From NCBI GenBank assembly GCA_964588325.1, contig CAZPOR010000001.1, positions 337,266 through 401,265 on the forward strand: DNA of 64,000 nucleotides, read 5' to 3'. This DNA is from Thiovibrio sp964588325 (GTDB lineage Bacteria > Desulfobacterota > Desulfobulbia > Desulfobulbales > Desulfurivibrionaceae). A program made the position numbers and the translations under genes. Positions 34,766-45,641 of this stretch are shown here, piece by piece. Each line of letters begins with the position of its first letter. Position 1 is the stretch's first letter. The notes beneath the pieces are model-generated. The model saw only the letters and a list, made by a program, of their open reading frames with translations, was not told the DNA's origin and ran no database searches.

Positions 34766-34885
34766 CCGGCAAACCGTGCCGGGGTGCGCTCCTTCCATCT
34801 TGGAGCATCCCTTTCATCTGTGTTATGCTGGAATCCGGACAGGGAGCGTCATCATCAGGCAGATTACAGGGAGTCACCACTGGCC

Positions 34886-35686
34886 ATGCACATCAGTTGC
34901 GTAATCCCCACCAAAAACCGGCCAGAGATGACCTGCCGGGCCATTGCCAGCGTGGTCGCTCAGGATATTCCGGTGCGCGAGGTCATCGTGGTGGATGACG
35001 GCTCCACCGACCACACCGCCGCCCTGGTGGCCGCCCGCTTTCCCGAGGCGCGGCTGCTGCGCCGCTCCGGCCTTGGTCCGGGCTTGGCGAGAAATGCCGG
35101 GGTTGCCGCGGCCTGCGGCGAGGTGGTCATGTTTCTTGATTCCGACGATGTCTGGCTGGAGGGACATGTTGCAAGCCTGGTGCGAACTCTGGCCCGTGGC
35201 TATTCCGTGGCCTATGGGGTGACGAGAAACATCGATCAGGTTGGCGGCGGAGAGTTTTGCATCCCTGAATCGAAGAAGGCGATGGAGGGGCAATGCCTTG
35301 CCGCGCTGGCCCGCTGGTGTTTTTTGGTTCCCTCGGCAATGGCCGTGGAGAAACAGGCTTTTGTCGCGGTGGACGGCTTCGGCCCCGGAGAGTTGGGCGA
35401 GGATTGGTCTTTTTGCATCCGGCTGGCCCAACGGTTCCCTTTTGGCTTTTGCGGGGAGGAACCCATCACCCTGCGGTATCTCCATCATGGCAGTCTGTGC
35501 AATGGTGCGAACAGCGAACGGCTGGAGACCCTGCTGGCCTCGGTCTCCTGTGCCCTGGCGGAAACCGGGGCTGCGGCCGGGAGTCTCGCCCGGTTTCAGG
35601 CCCTGGCCGAGTGGACCCGGCAACAGGGGGATTGGCAGACGATTCAGCAGTGGTATATTTCTTTGAAACAGGAGGAGCTTATTTGA
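34886..35686 (+). CDS. Family 2 glycosyltransferase
   Basis: 266 residues of GT-A fold: ISCVIPTKNRPEMTCRAIASV, nucleotide-binding EVIVVDDGSTD, the DSDDVWLE metal motif and GPGELGEDWSFCIRLAQ (ED acid motif). The acceptor and sugar are unknown. It has no membrane segment. ATG 34886 is chosen because the ICVIPTKN strand begins directly after it, with AGGGAG 11 bases away; the earlier in-frame ATG at 34784 is not supported. The stop overlaps the TTG start of folE2. Confidence 0.85.
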   Translation: MHISCVIPTKNRPEMTCRAIASVVAQDIPVREVIVVDDGSTDHTAALVAARFPEARLLRRSGLGPGLARNAGVAAACGEVVMFLDSDDVWLEGHVASLVRTLARGYSVAYGVTRNIDQVGGGEFCIPESKKAMEGQCLAALARWCFLVPSAMAVEKQAFVAVDGFGPGELGEDWSFCIRLAQRFPFGFCGEEPITLRYLHHGSLCNGANSERLETLLASVSCALAETGAAAGSLARFQALAEWTRQQGDWQTIQQWYISLKQEELI

Positions 35687-36576
35687 AACCATCCATATCC
35701 CCCCAAGATCATGCCCGGGTGCTGGCGGAAGGGATTGACATCCCCCAGCAGCATCCTGCCTTTGGGCTGCCCCTGCCGGAGGTCGGCATCTGCGGGAAAA
35801 CCGTCTGGGTCCGGCTGCCCGAAGGGCTGATTCCTTTTGCGGCCCGGCTGGAGGTGAACCTGGCCGCGGAGGTCCGCGGCATCCATATGTCCCGCATGGA
35901 GGAGGTGATTGCCGGTTTGTACGATCGGGAGTTTTCCGATCTCCGCGACTACGGCGTGCAGCTCGGCAGGGAAATGATGGCGCGTCAGGGCGCTAATCGC
36001 GGCAGGGTGCGGCTTTCCGGGCAATTGCCGCTCATCCGCACGGCCATGGTCAGCAACAGGCAGTCGGTGGATTCCATTGCGGTCAGCCTTGACCTGAAGC
36101 TTGCCACGCAGGGGGAGGAGCTGGAGAGTGTGGCCGTGTTCGGGGTGGGCGTAACTCACATCACCGCCTGCCCATGCACCCAGGCCTACAACCAGACCCT
36201 GTTTCGCGCGGAAGGGGATGATTGCCCCCTGCCCACCCATTCGCAGCGTTCCCAGACCACCCTGTCCATGCAGTCGGCAGGAGTTTCTCCGGGCATCCCC
36301 GAGTTGCTCGCCTGCCTGGAAGAGGCGTTGCATGTGACCCAGGATCTGCTCAAAAGAACGGACGAGGCGCAACTGGTCTACACCTCGCACAGCCAGCCGC
36401 AGTTTGCCGAGGACGCGGTGCGGGAGGTGGCCCGCTGTGCTGGACAGCGGTTCGGCAAGGTATTGCCTCCGGAAACCCTGGTGGTGATCGATTCGTTGAG
36501 CCTGGAGTCCATCCATATCCACGATGTCTGCTGCCGGCTGGAAACCAGCCTGGCTGAAATCGTCAGATATCTGTGA
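35683..36576 (+). CDS. folE2: GTP cyclohydrolase FolE2 (type IB)
   Basis: Converts GTP to dihydroneopterin triphosphate, feeding folate and possibly queuosine. 297 residues of the COG1469 family, which replaces FolE1 and can use metals other than zinc. The metal/catalytic Cys is in ITACPCTQAYNQ; the HSQRSQTTLSM and RMEEVI segments are also typical, and LESIHIHDVCC ends the fold. No ATG exists near the start: the coding frame begins at TTG 35683, overlapping the GT2 stop as TTGA, with AGGAGGAG 5 bases upstream. Confidence 0.9.
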   Translation: MKPSISPQDHARVLAEGIDIPQQHPAFGLPLPEVGICGKTVWVRLPEGLIPFAARLEVNLAAEVRGIHMSRMEEVIAGLYDREFSDLRDYGVQLGREMMARQGANRGRVRLSGQLPLIRTAMVSNRQSVDSIAVSLDLKLATQGEELESVAVFGVGVTHITACPCTQAYNQTLFRAEGDDCPLPTHSQRSQTTLSMQSAGVSPGIPELLACLEEALHVTQDLLKRTDEAQLVYTSHSQPQFAEDAVREVARCAGQRFGKVLPPETLVVIDSLSLESIHIHDVCCRLETSLAEIVRYL

Positions 36577-36586
36577 GGCGTCCGGA

Positions 36587-38077
36587 GTGGTAGCAGTGTT
36601 AGCGGCGACGGTATTGACCCAGGATTGGCTGCAAACGTACCCGGCGGAGCTGCGCCGGGCTTTGAGCACGGTTATGCAGCGCAGCCGCCAGCCCATGTTC
36701 GTGGCGGGCGGGCCGGTGCGGGACTGGCTGCTGGGAGTGGCGGCCAAGGATCTTGATTTCACGGTGCCGCAGGGAGCCGTGGCCTGCGCCCGCGAGGTCG
36801 GCGGGCTGCTGGGCGGGACCTTTGTTTTGCTCGATGAAGGGGAAGACGTGGCCAGGGTTGTCTGGCAGGGGCTTGCCCTTGATTTTTCCGGATTCAGAAA
36901 TCAGACCACCACCATTGAAGAGGACCTCGGCCAGCGGGATTTCACCATCAACGCCATGGCCGTTGCCCTTGCCCCCGGAACCGGTTCCCTTGCCGGGCGC
37001 ACGGTTATCGATCCTTGCGGCGGCGCGGCCGATCTTGCCCAAAAGCGCATCCGCACCCCGGCCGCGGCCAATCTGCTGGCCGATCCCCTGCGATTGTTGC
37101 GGGCTTACCGCTTTGCCGCGGCCTTGGGGTTTGCCATCGAACCCGAGACCGAGAAGTCCATTGTCGCCCATGGCGAGCTGCTGGCCGATCCGGCCATGGA
37201 GCGGGTTGCCTATGAGCTTGGCCTGATCATGGCTTCGGATCGCGCCGGGCAGACGATCGGGCAGATGGCCCGAACAGGGCTCCTCTGGGTTGTCTTTCCG
37301 GAACTTGTTGCCGGCCGCGGTCTTGTCCAGCCTGCCAGCCACCATCTTGATGTGTTCGAGCATTCGCTGGATGCCTTGCGGTGTCTGGAAAAAATCCTGA
37401 AGGCGCCGGAAACGTATTTTCCCGGGCAGGGCGGACTGTTCAGCGAGGCAGCCCGGGGCAAACGGGGGGTATTGCTGAAGTGGGCCGCCCTGTTTCATGA
37501 TCTGGGCAAACCGAAAACGCACCGGCTGGCGGAAGAAAAGATAACCTTTTACAACCACGATCAGGCCGGAGTTGCGATTTTTGAGGGGATCGCCGAAAGG
37601 CTGCACTGGCCCAAAGATGACCGTGTCCGGGTGGCCCGGCTCATTGGTCTGCACATGTGGCCGTTTCATCTCAGCAACGCCCGGTTGCGCGCCGGGATCA
37701 CGCGCAAGGCCTGCCTGCGGCTGGTCAAGGCGGCTGGCGATGATCTGGACGCCCTTTTCCTGCTGGCCATGGCGGACAGCCTTGCCGGGCAGGGGCCGGG
37801 CAAGCCGGAAGGGATGGAACGCAATCTGGCCGCCCTCTGGCGTGAGGTGCACGGGGTGTATGAGGAATATATCCGGCCGGTATTCGCCGCCCCGCCGTTG
37901 ATCACCGGGCATGATCTCATTGCGGTTTTTGCCCTTGCCCCCGGTCCGCTTTTCAAGGAGATCCTCGACGGTCTGGAGGCGGCGCAGGTGGAGGGTCTGG
38001 TGGCGGACCGAAAGCAGGCCCTGGCCTGGGTGCGGATGTTTCTTGACGCAGAGGGATCGGCGGCGCCAGCCGTGTGA
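36587..38077 (+). CDS. tRNA nucleotidyltransferase/poly(A) polymerase-family protein with HD domain
   Basis: 496 residues. Class II nucleotidyltransferase head: FVAGGPVRDWLLGVAAKDLDFTV holds the GG and DxD motifs, followed by QRDFTINAMA and RLLRAYRFAAALGF. After the neck and body there is an HD domain (LFHDLGKPKTH with FYNHDQAG) of the phosphohydrolase type, as in bacterial CCA-adding enzymes and their A-adding relatives. It either completes tRNA 3' CCA or adds A residues; sequence alone does not decide. GTG at 36587, with GAGG about 9 bases before it, is the best start; an ATG at 36524 would overlap folE2 by 53 bases. Confidence 0.85.
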   Translation: MVAVLAATVLTQDWLQTYPAELRRALSTVMQRSRQPMFVAGGPVRDWLLGVAAKDLDFTVPQGAVACAREVGGLLGGTFVLLDEGEDVARVVWQGLALDFSGFRNQTTTIEEDLGQRDFTINAMAVALAPGTGSLAGRTVIDPCGGAADLAQKRIRTPAAANLLADPLRLLRAYRFAAALGFAIEPETEKSIVAHGELLADPAMERVAYELGLIMASDRAGQTIGQMARTGLLWVVFPELVAGRGLVQPASHHLDVFEHSLDALRCLEKILKAPETYFPGQGGLFSEAARGKRGVLLKWAALFHDLGKPKTHRLAEEKITFYNHDQAGVAIFEGIAERLHWPKDDRVRVARLIGLHMWPFHLSNARLRAGITRKACLRLVKAAGDDLDALFLLAMADSLAGQGPGKPEGMERNLAALWREVHGVYEEYIRPVFAAPPLITGHDLIAVFALAPGPLFKEILDGLEAAQVEGLVADRKQALAWVRMFLDAEGSAAPAV

Positions 38078-38252
38078 GCGGCTCAGGGGCGGGAGCGGGA
38101 TGGTGAAAAAACAACGGGTATTCCATTGCAGCCCGTAAATACATTTGACTGTTTTTTCAGCGCCATTGTACTCTGAAGGAAGCAATCATTGAAGTGGCGG
38201 ATGGGGGGATTCTTTCAACTCAAGTCAAACGCACAGGACGCAGACCACAACC

Positions 38253-40727
<2,475 letters not shown>

Positions 40728-40802
40728 GAGGATTGTCTTGTCCGGCAAGGCTCCGCGCTTCCCTGAAATACATTGACTTTTCGCCCTATTGTTGATAGCT
40801 AG

Positions 40803-40844
40803 CAGGATGCTGAAAAAGCCGCATTTTGCTTTTTGGGCATCCTG
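40803..40844. repeat. Perfect-armed hairpin between glgP and the MetE-like gene
   Basis: Outer arms CAGGATGC / GCATCCTG and inner arms AAAAAGC / GCTTTTT, separated by a two-base mismatch, make a stem of about 15 pairs with a loop of about eight. There is no T-run long enough to call a terminator with confidence, although it could terminate glgP. A structure of this type, including AGGATGCTGAAAAAG, is a frequent intergenic repeat in some bacterial genomes. Confidence 0.6.
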
Positions 40845-40909
40845 TTTTGCAATCAGGCGTACAGCACGCGCCATCGCCGTTTACACTGCTCCCGATACTG
40901 GACAATGCC

Positions 40910-41992
40910 ATGAGCCAAGACAATCCATCCTCCCGTTTCCAGGCCAACGGCCTGGCCACCCTCATCGGCAGCCTGCCGGTTGCAGACGCAGGGGAAGCGT
41001 TTTCCCTGATCTTTGCGCATACCCCCGACATTCCCCTGTGGCCGCAATTGCCGAGCAACCCCAAGGAAGGGATGCTCAGCCAGTTCAGCGAAGGGATGCC
41101 CGGGATTATCGAGGAGGGCGACCGCACCTATTTCGATATCCAGACCGAGACCTTTGCCGAAGAGATGCTGGCGTACTTCGAGCAGTATCTTGCCGCCCTC
41201 GAAGATCCGTCCCTTTTGCCGGACTCACCCTTTGCCGTGAGCCCGGACAGGGCCCAGGGGCTTTTCGCCCTCAAAGAGGCAGTGGCTGGAAAAGCCGTGG
41301 CCGCGGTCAAGGGACAGATGACCGGGCCGTTTACCCTGCTCACCGGGCTGCACGACCGGGAGGGGCGGGCTGCCTATTACGAGCCGACCATCCGGGAGAT
41401 GGTGGTGAAGGGGCTTTCCCTCAAGGCTGCTTGGCAGGTGCAGGTTCTCGCGCAGTCGCAGGCCCCGGTTATTCTCTTTATAGACGAACCAGCCCTGGCC
41501 GGTCTTGGCTCCTCCGCCTTTCTCAGCGTTTCCCTGGACGAGCTTGGCCAGGAACTCAACGAGATTATCGGTGCGGCCCAGGCAGCGGGCGCGCTGGTGG
41601 GCGTCCATGTCTGCGCCAACACGGACTGGGAATTTCTCCTCTCCACCTCGCTTGATATCGTCAGTTTCGACGCCTACGGTTTTTTTGACAAGCTGGCGGC
41701 CTGCAAGGATGCGCTCTACGCCTTTCTGAAACGCGGCGGCATCATTGCCTGGGGGATCGTGCCCACCGGGGAGAAGGAATATATCGAGCGGGAAACGGCG
41801 GAGTCCTTGCTTGCCCGCTGGGAGGCGCAGGCCGCCCAGCTTGTCGGCGGGGCATGGGATTACAAGTCCCTGCTGCAACAGACCTTGATAACCCCGAGCT
41901 GCGGAACCGGCTCCCTGCCTTTGACCCACGCTAAAAAGGTGTTGGAGCTGACCCGGGATCTTTCGAAACTCTTGCGCGACAAGTATCTGTAG
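40910..41992 (+). CDS. Core methionine synthase (MetE C-terminal-like) family protein
   Basis: 360 residues, corresponding only to the catalytic C-terminal barrel of cobalamin-independent methionine synthase or its archaeal/core-MetE relatives. Zinc-ligand segments HVCANTDWEFLL and TPSCGTGSL, the substrate loop ATLIGSLPV and FDAYGFFDK are visible. It lacks the N-terminal half of MetE, so it cannot be the standard 750-residue enzyme; core MetE proteins transfer methyl from methylated corrinoids. A UroD-like methyltransferase is the alternative. ATG 40910 has no strong RBS. Confidence 0.7.
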   Translation: MSQDNPSSRFQANGLATLIGSLPVADAGEAFSLIFAHTPDIPLWPQLPSNPKEGMLSQFSEGMPGIIEEGDRTYFDIQTETFAEEMLAYFEQYLAALEDPSLLPDSPFAVSPDRAQGLFALKEAVAGKAVAAVKGQMTGPFTLLTGLHDREGRAAYYEPTIREMVVKGLSLKAAWQVQVLAQSQAPVILFIDEPALAGLGSSAFLSVSLDELGQELNEIIGAAQAAGALVGVHVCANTDWEFLLSTSLDIVSFDAYGFFDKLAACKDALYAFLKRGGIIAWGIVPTGEKEYIERETAESLLARWEAQAAQLVGGAWDYKSLLQQTLITPSCGTGSLPLTHAKKVLELTRDLSKLLRDKYL

Positions 41993-42052
41993 ATGCAGGC
42001 GCTGTACGGCTATCCTTTATCCAACCACTATAAAAAGTTTGAGTATTGAACA

Positions 42053-43528
42053 ATGGAAGAACTGAATCAGGTTTTAAAGCAACGCCGTCAAAAAGCCCAG
42101 GAGCTGGCGGATCTGGGGGTCAATCTCTATGCCAACGATTTCAGGCCCACCCACCGGATCAGCGATATCCTGGCGAAAAACGACAACCCGGATGCGCCCC
42201 TGGAAGAGGGGGTCAAATCCGTGGCCGGCAGGATCATGGCGCTGCGCAAGTTCGGCAAGGCGGCTTTTCTCCATATCCAGGACGAATCCGGCCGCATCCA
42301 GGTGTATGTCAAGCGCGACGAGGTTGGTCCCGAGGTCTACCAGATATTCAAAAAACTCGATCTCGGCGATATCGCCGGTTTTGGCGGGGTGTTGTTTCGC
42401 ACCCAGACCGGAGAGCTCACCATCGACGCGGCAAGTGTCAAGCCGGTCACCAAATCCCTGCGCCCTCTGCCGGAGAAGTTCCACGGCCTCACCGACGTGG
42501 AAACCCGCTACCGCCAGCGCTATGTCGATTTGATCATGAACCCGGAGGTGCGCGACACCTTCCGCAAACGGGTGGAGATCATCCGGTTGATCCGTGATTT
42601 CCTCACCAACCGGGGCTTCATGGAGGTTGAAACCCCCATGATGCAGCCCATTGCAGGCGGCGCCACGGCCAAGCCCTTCAAGACGCATCATAATGCCCTG
42701 GGCATGGACCTCTACCTGCGCATCGCCCCGGAGCTTTACCTCAAGCGGCTGCTGGTGGGCGGTTTTGAAAAGGTCTTTGAGATCAACCGCAATTTCCGGA
42801 ACGAAGGGCTTTCCACCCGGCATAATCCCGAGTTCACCATGCTCGAATTCTACCAGGCCTTTGCCACCTACGAAGATCTCATGGATCTCACCGAGGAGAT
42901 GGTTTCCTACATCGCCGCCGAGGTCACCGGCTCCATGGTCGTGAGCTACCAGGGGCAGGAGGTGGATCTTTCCCCGCCCTGGAAACGCTATACCATGGAC
43001 GAGGCGTTGGTCGAGGTGGGTAAGGTTGACAAGGATGTGCTTGCCGACCCGGCCCGCACCCGCCAGCTCGCCCTGGAAAAGGGCATTGTCCTTGAGCCCA
43101 TGGCAGGACACGGCAAGGCCAAGACCGAGCTCTTCGAGCTGCTGGTGGAGGAAAAGCTGGTCAATCCCACCTTTGTGACCCAGTATCCCACCGAGGTTTC
43201 GCCCCTGGCCCGCCGCAACGAGAAAAATCCCGAGGTCACGGACCGGTTCGAGCTGTTCATGACCGGGAGGGAGATGGCCAATGCCTTCAGCGAGCTCAAC
43301 GACCCCATCGATCAGAAACAGCGGCTGAAAAAGCAGATTGATGAACGGGGAAACGATGAAGAGATATTCCCTGAGATGGATGAGGATTTTGTCCGGGCCC
43401 TGGAATACGGCATGCCTCCGGCGGCCGGGGAAGGGATCGGCATTGACCGTTTGGTCATGCTGCTGACCGACTCGCCCTCGATCCGGGATGTTATTCTCTT
43501 TCCGCATCTGCGCCCGGAGAGCAAATAA
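42053..43528 (+). CDS. lysS: Lysyl-tRNA synthetase (class II)
   Basis: Charges tRNA-Lys. 491 residues. The N-terminal OB-fold anticodon-binding domain (about 50-150: VAGRIMALRKFGKAAFLHIQDESGRIQVY) is followed by the class II catalytic core with motif 2 FRNEGLSTRHNPEFTMLE and motif 3 GIGIDRLVMLLTDSPSIRD. First gene of a run lysS-lolC-lolD-bamA. ATG at 42053; the Shine-Dalgarno is weak. Confidence 0.97.
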   Translation: MEELNQVLKQRRQKAQELADLGVNLYANDFRPTHRISDILAKNDNPDAPLEEGVKSVAGRIMALRKFGKAAFLHIQDESGRIQVYVKRDEVGPEVYQIFKKLDLGDIAGFGGVLFRTQTGELTIDAASVKPVTKSLRPLPEKFHGLTDVETRYRQRYVDLIMNPEVRDTFRKRVEIIRLIRDFLTNRGFMEVETPMMQPIAGGATAKPFKTHHNALGMDLYLRIAPELYLKRLLVGGFEKVFEINRNFRNEGLSTRHNPEFTMLEFYQAFATYEDLMDLTEEMVSYIAAEVTGSMVVSYQGQEVDLSPPWKRYTMDEALVEVGKVDKDVLADPARTRQLALEKGIVLEPMAGHGKAKTELFELLVEEKLVNPTFVTQYPTEVSPLARRNEKNPEVTDRFELFMTGREMANAFSELNDPIDQKQRLKKQIDERGNDEEIFPEMDEDFVRALEYGMPPAAGEGIGIDRLVMLLTDSPSIRDVILFPHLRPESK

Positions 43529-43574
43529 TCCGTGTACCCGCCCAGGAGCACCGTTCCAGGAAAAGAGGGAATTT

Positions 43575-44810
43575 GTGAATTTTGAATGGTTTGTCTGCCT
43601 GCGGTATCTCAAAGCCAAACGCAAGCACGGCTTCATCTCGCTTATTTCGCTGATCTCCATTGCCGGAGTCATGGTCGGGGTCATGGCTCTGATCGTGGTG
43701 CTGGCGGTGATGACCGGCTTCACCTCTGAATTTCGCGACAAGATCCTGGGCATCAACTCCCATGTGGTGGTTCAGGATTACACCGGCAATATCAGCGGTT
43801 ACGAAGAGGTTGCCGCCAAGGTTCGCGCCGTCGAGGGGGTAAGCGGGGCCACGCCGTATCTGTACAGCCAGGCCATGATCACCGGTGGCGAGGGCGGAAC
43901 CGGCGCCGTGCTGCGCGGACTTGACCCTGCCACGGCGCAAGGCGTGCTCAGCCTGGAGAAACATCTGCGCACAGGCTCCATAGCCGAATTGGCCCCTGTC
44001 CAGAACGATGGCGCAAGAACGGTGCCGGGCATCATCCTGGGCAAGGAGCTTGCCGGTCAGTTGCGTGTCACCACCCATGACCGGGTACGACTGATCTCTG
44101 CTTCCGGGCCCCTTACCCCCATGGGGGTTATGCCCAAGGTGTTCACCTGCCGGGTGGTGGGGATTTTTGAAACCGGCATGTACGAGTATGATTCCGCCCT
44201 GGCCTATGTTTCGCTGGAAACGGCGCAGCGCTTCTTTGATCTGCCCGGCGCGGTGCATGGGTTGGAGGTGAAAACCACCGATCTCAACCAGGCGGACAAG
44301 GTCGCGAAGCGGATTGAGCAGGCTCTGGGGCAGAATTTCTTTGCCAAGGACTGGATGCGGATGAACCGGAACATCTTTTCCGCCCTTGCCCTGGAAAAAA
44401 CGGCGCTCTCAATCATCATGGCCCTGGTGGTGATGGTCGCGGCCTTCAACATCGTCAGCACCCTGATCATGGTGGTCATGGAGAAGAACAAGGATATCGC
44501 CATCCTGAAATCCATGGGCGCCACTTCCGGCAGCATCATGCGTATCTTCATCTACGAGGGATTGGTCATCGGGCTTACCGGCACCTTTTTGGGGGTGGTG
44601 GGGGGCTTGAGCCTGTGCGCGCTCTTGAGCCGTTACCAGTTCATCGATCTGCCCGACGTCTACCCGATTTCCACTTTGCCGGTGCTGGTCCTGCCCTCGG
44701 ACGTCTTCCTCATTGCCCTGTCGGCCACGGTTATTACCCTGGTTGCCACCCTGTATCCTTCCTGGCAGGCAGCCAAGGTCGATCCGGCCGTGGCCTTGCG
44801 TTATGAGTAG
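43575..44810 (+). CDS. lolC: Lipoprotein-releasing ABC transporter permease LolC/LolE
   Basis: Inner-membrane half of the Lol system that moves lipoproteins from the inner membrane to LolA. 411 residues: TM1 at about 20-50 (FISLISLISIAGVMVGVMAL), a large periplasmic loop (about 55-270), then three C-terminal helices of the FtsX/MacB type (LEKTALSIIMALVVMVAAFNI...FEGLVIGLTGTFLGV...). GTG at 43575 follows GAGGG and overlaps nothing; an ATG inside the lysS end is rejected. Only one permease gene is present, so the transporter is probably a LolC homodimer (LolF type). Confidence 0.93.
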   Translation: MNFEWFVCLRYLKAKRKHGFISLISLISIAGVMVGVMALIVVLAVMTGFTSEFRDKILGINSHVVVQDYTGNISGYEEVAAKVRAVEGVSGATPYLYSQAMITGGEGGTGAVLRGLDPATAQGVLSLEKHLRTGSIAELAPVQNDGARTVPGIILGKELAGQLRVTTHDRVRLISASGPLTPMGVMPKVFTCRVVGIFETGMYEYDSALAYVSLETAQRFFDLPGAVHGLEVKTTDLNQADKVAKRIEQALGQNFFAKDWMRMNRNIFSALALEKTALSIIMALVVMVAAFNIVSTLIMVVMEKNKDIAILKSMGATSGSIMRIFIYEGLVIGLTGTFLGVVGGLSLCALLSRYQFIDLPDVYPISTLPVLVLPSDVFLIALSATVITLVATLYPSWQAAKVDPAVALRYE

Positions 44811-44823
44811 AGGAGACGGCTCC

Positions 44824-45540
44824 ATGCCCGATAAGGCGCACGAATCCCCCTTGTTTTTTGAAGCGCGGGATATATGCAAGGAATACAGCGGGCACGGCAG
44901 CCTGCAAGTGCTCGCCGGGGTAAATTTGCGGCTGGCCGCCGGGGAAATGGTTGCGGTGGTCGGCGCTTCCGGCACCGGGAAAACCACCCTGTTGCATATC
45001 CTGGGCGCCCTTGACAAGCCCAGCCAGGGCCAGCTTTTTTACCGGGGGGAAAATGTTTTTGCAAAAAACGATGACCAGTTGGCCCTGTTCCGGAACCAGG
45101 CGGTTGGCTTCGTTTTTCAGTTTCACCATCTGCTTCCGGAGTTCAACGCCCTGGAAAATGTCCTGCTGCCCGGATTGATTGCCGGACGGAAACGCTCCGA
45201 GTTTGTTGGGTATGCGGAATATCTGCTGGAGCGGGTCGGGGTGCTGAACCGCTCAACCCACAAGGTTGGCGAGCTTTCAGGCGGGGAGCAGCAACGGGTC
45301 GCCCTGGCCCGTGCCCTGGTAATGAAGCCCGCGGTTCTTTTGGCGGACGAGCCCACCGGCAATCTTGATCCTAAAAGCGGGCTCAAGGTCTTTGAGCTTA
45401 TCCGCGATTTGAGCGAAACCCTTTCCCTGGCAACGGTCATGGTGACTCATAATCTTGACCTGGCTCACCGGATGAGCCGTTGTCTCACCTTGCGGGACGG
45501 GGGATTGCATGAAACCCGGGAAGAGAGCAAAGATTCTTGA
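44824..45540 (+). CDS. lolD: Lipoprotein-releasing ABC transporter ATPase LolD
   Basis: 238 residues, the ATPase of the LolCD complex. Walker A GASGTGKTT, Q loop FVFQFHHLLPEFNALENV (the conserved LolD extended Q-loop), signature LSGGEQQRVALARAL, Walker B VLLADEPTGNLD, switch His in VTHNLDLAHRM. ATG 44824 has AGAGGAG about 8 bases upstream; an alternative ATG at 44803 overlaps the lolC stop. It is translationally linked to lolC. Confidence 0.95.
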   Translation: MPDKAHESPLFFEARDICKEYSGHGSLQVLAGVNLRLAAGEMVAVVGASGTGKTTLLHILGALDKPSQGQLFYRGENVFAKNDDQLALFRNQAVGFVFQFHHLLPEFNALENVLLPGLIAGRKRSEFVGYAEYLLERVGVLNRSTHKVGELSGGEQQRVALARALVMKPAVLLADEPTGNLDPKSGLKVFELIRDLSETLSLATVMVTHNLDLAHRMSRCLTLRDGGLHETREESKDS

Positions 45541-45641
45541 CACTCGGGCCAATGCCTGATAATTCTGATACGCTAAATAGATCTCCCACCCGTCCGCTAC
45601 CTTGGGGCGGCCCCAAGCCACTTCACCGCGAAATCGAGAGC

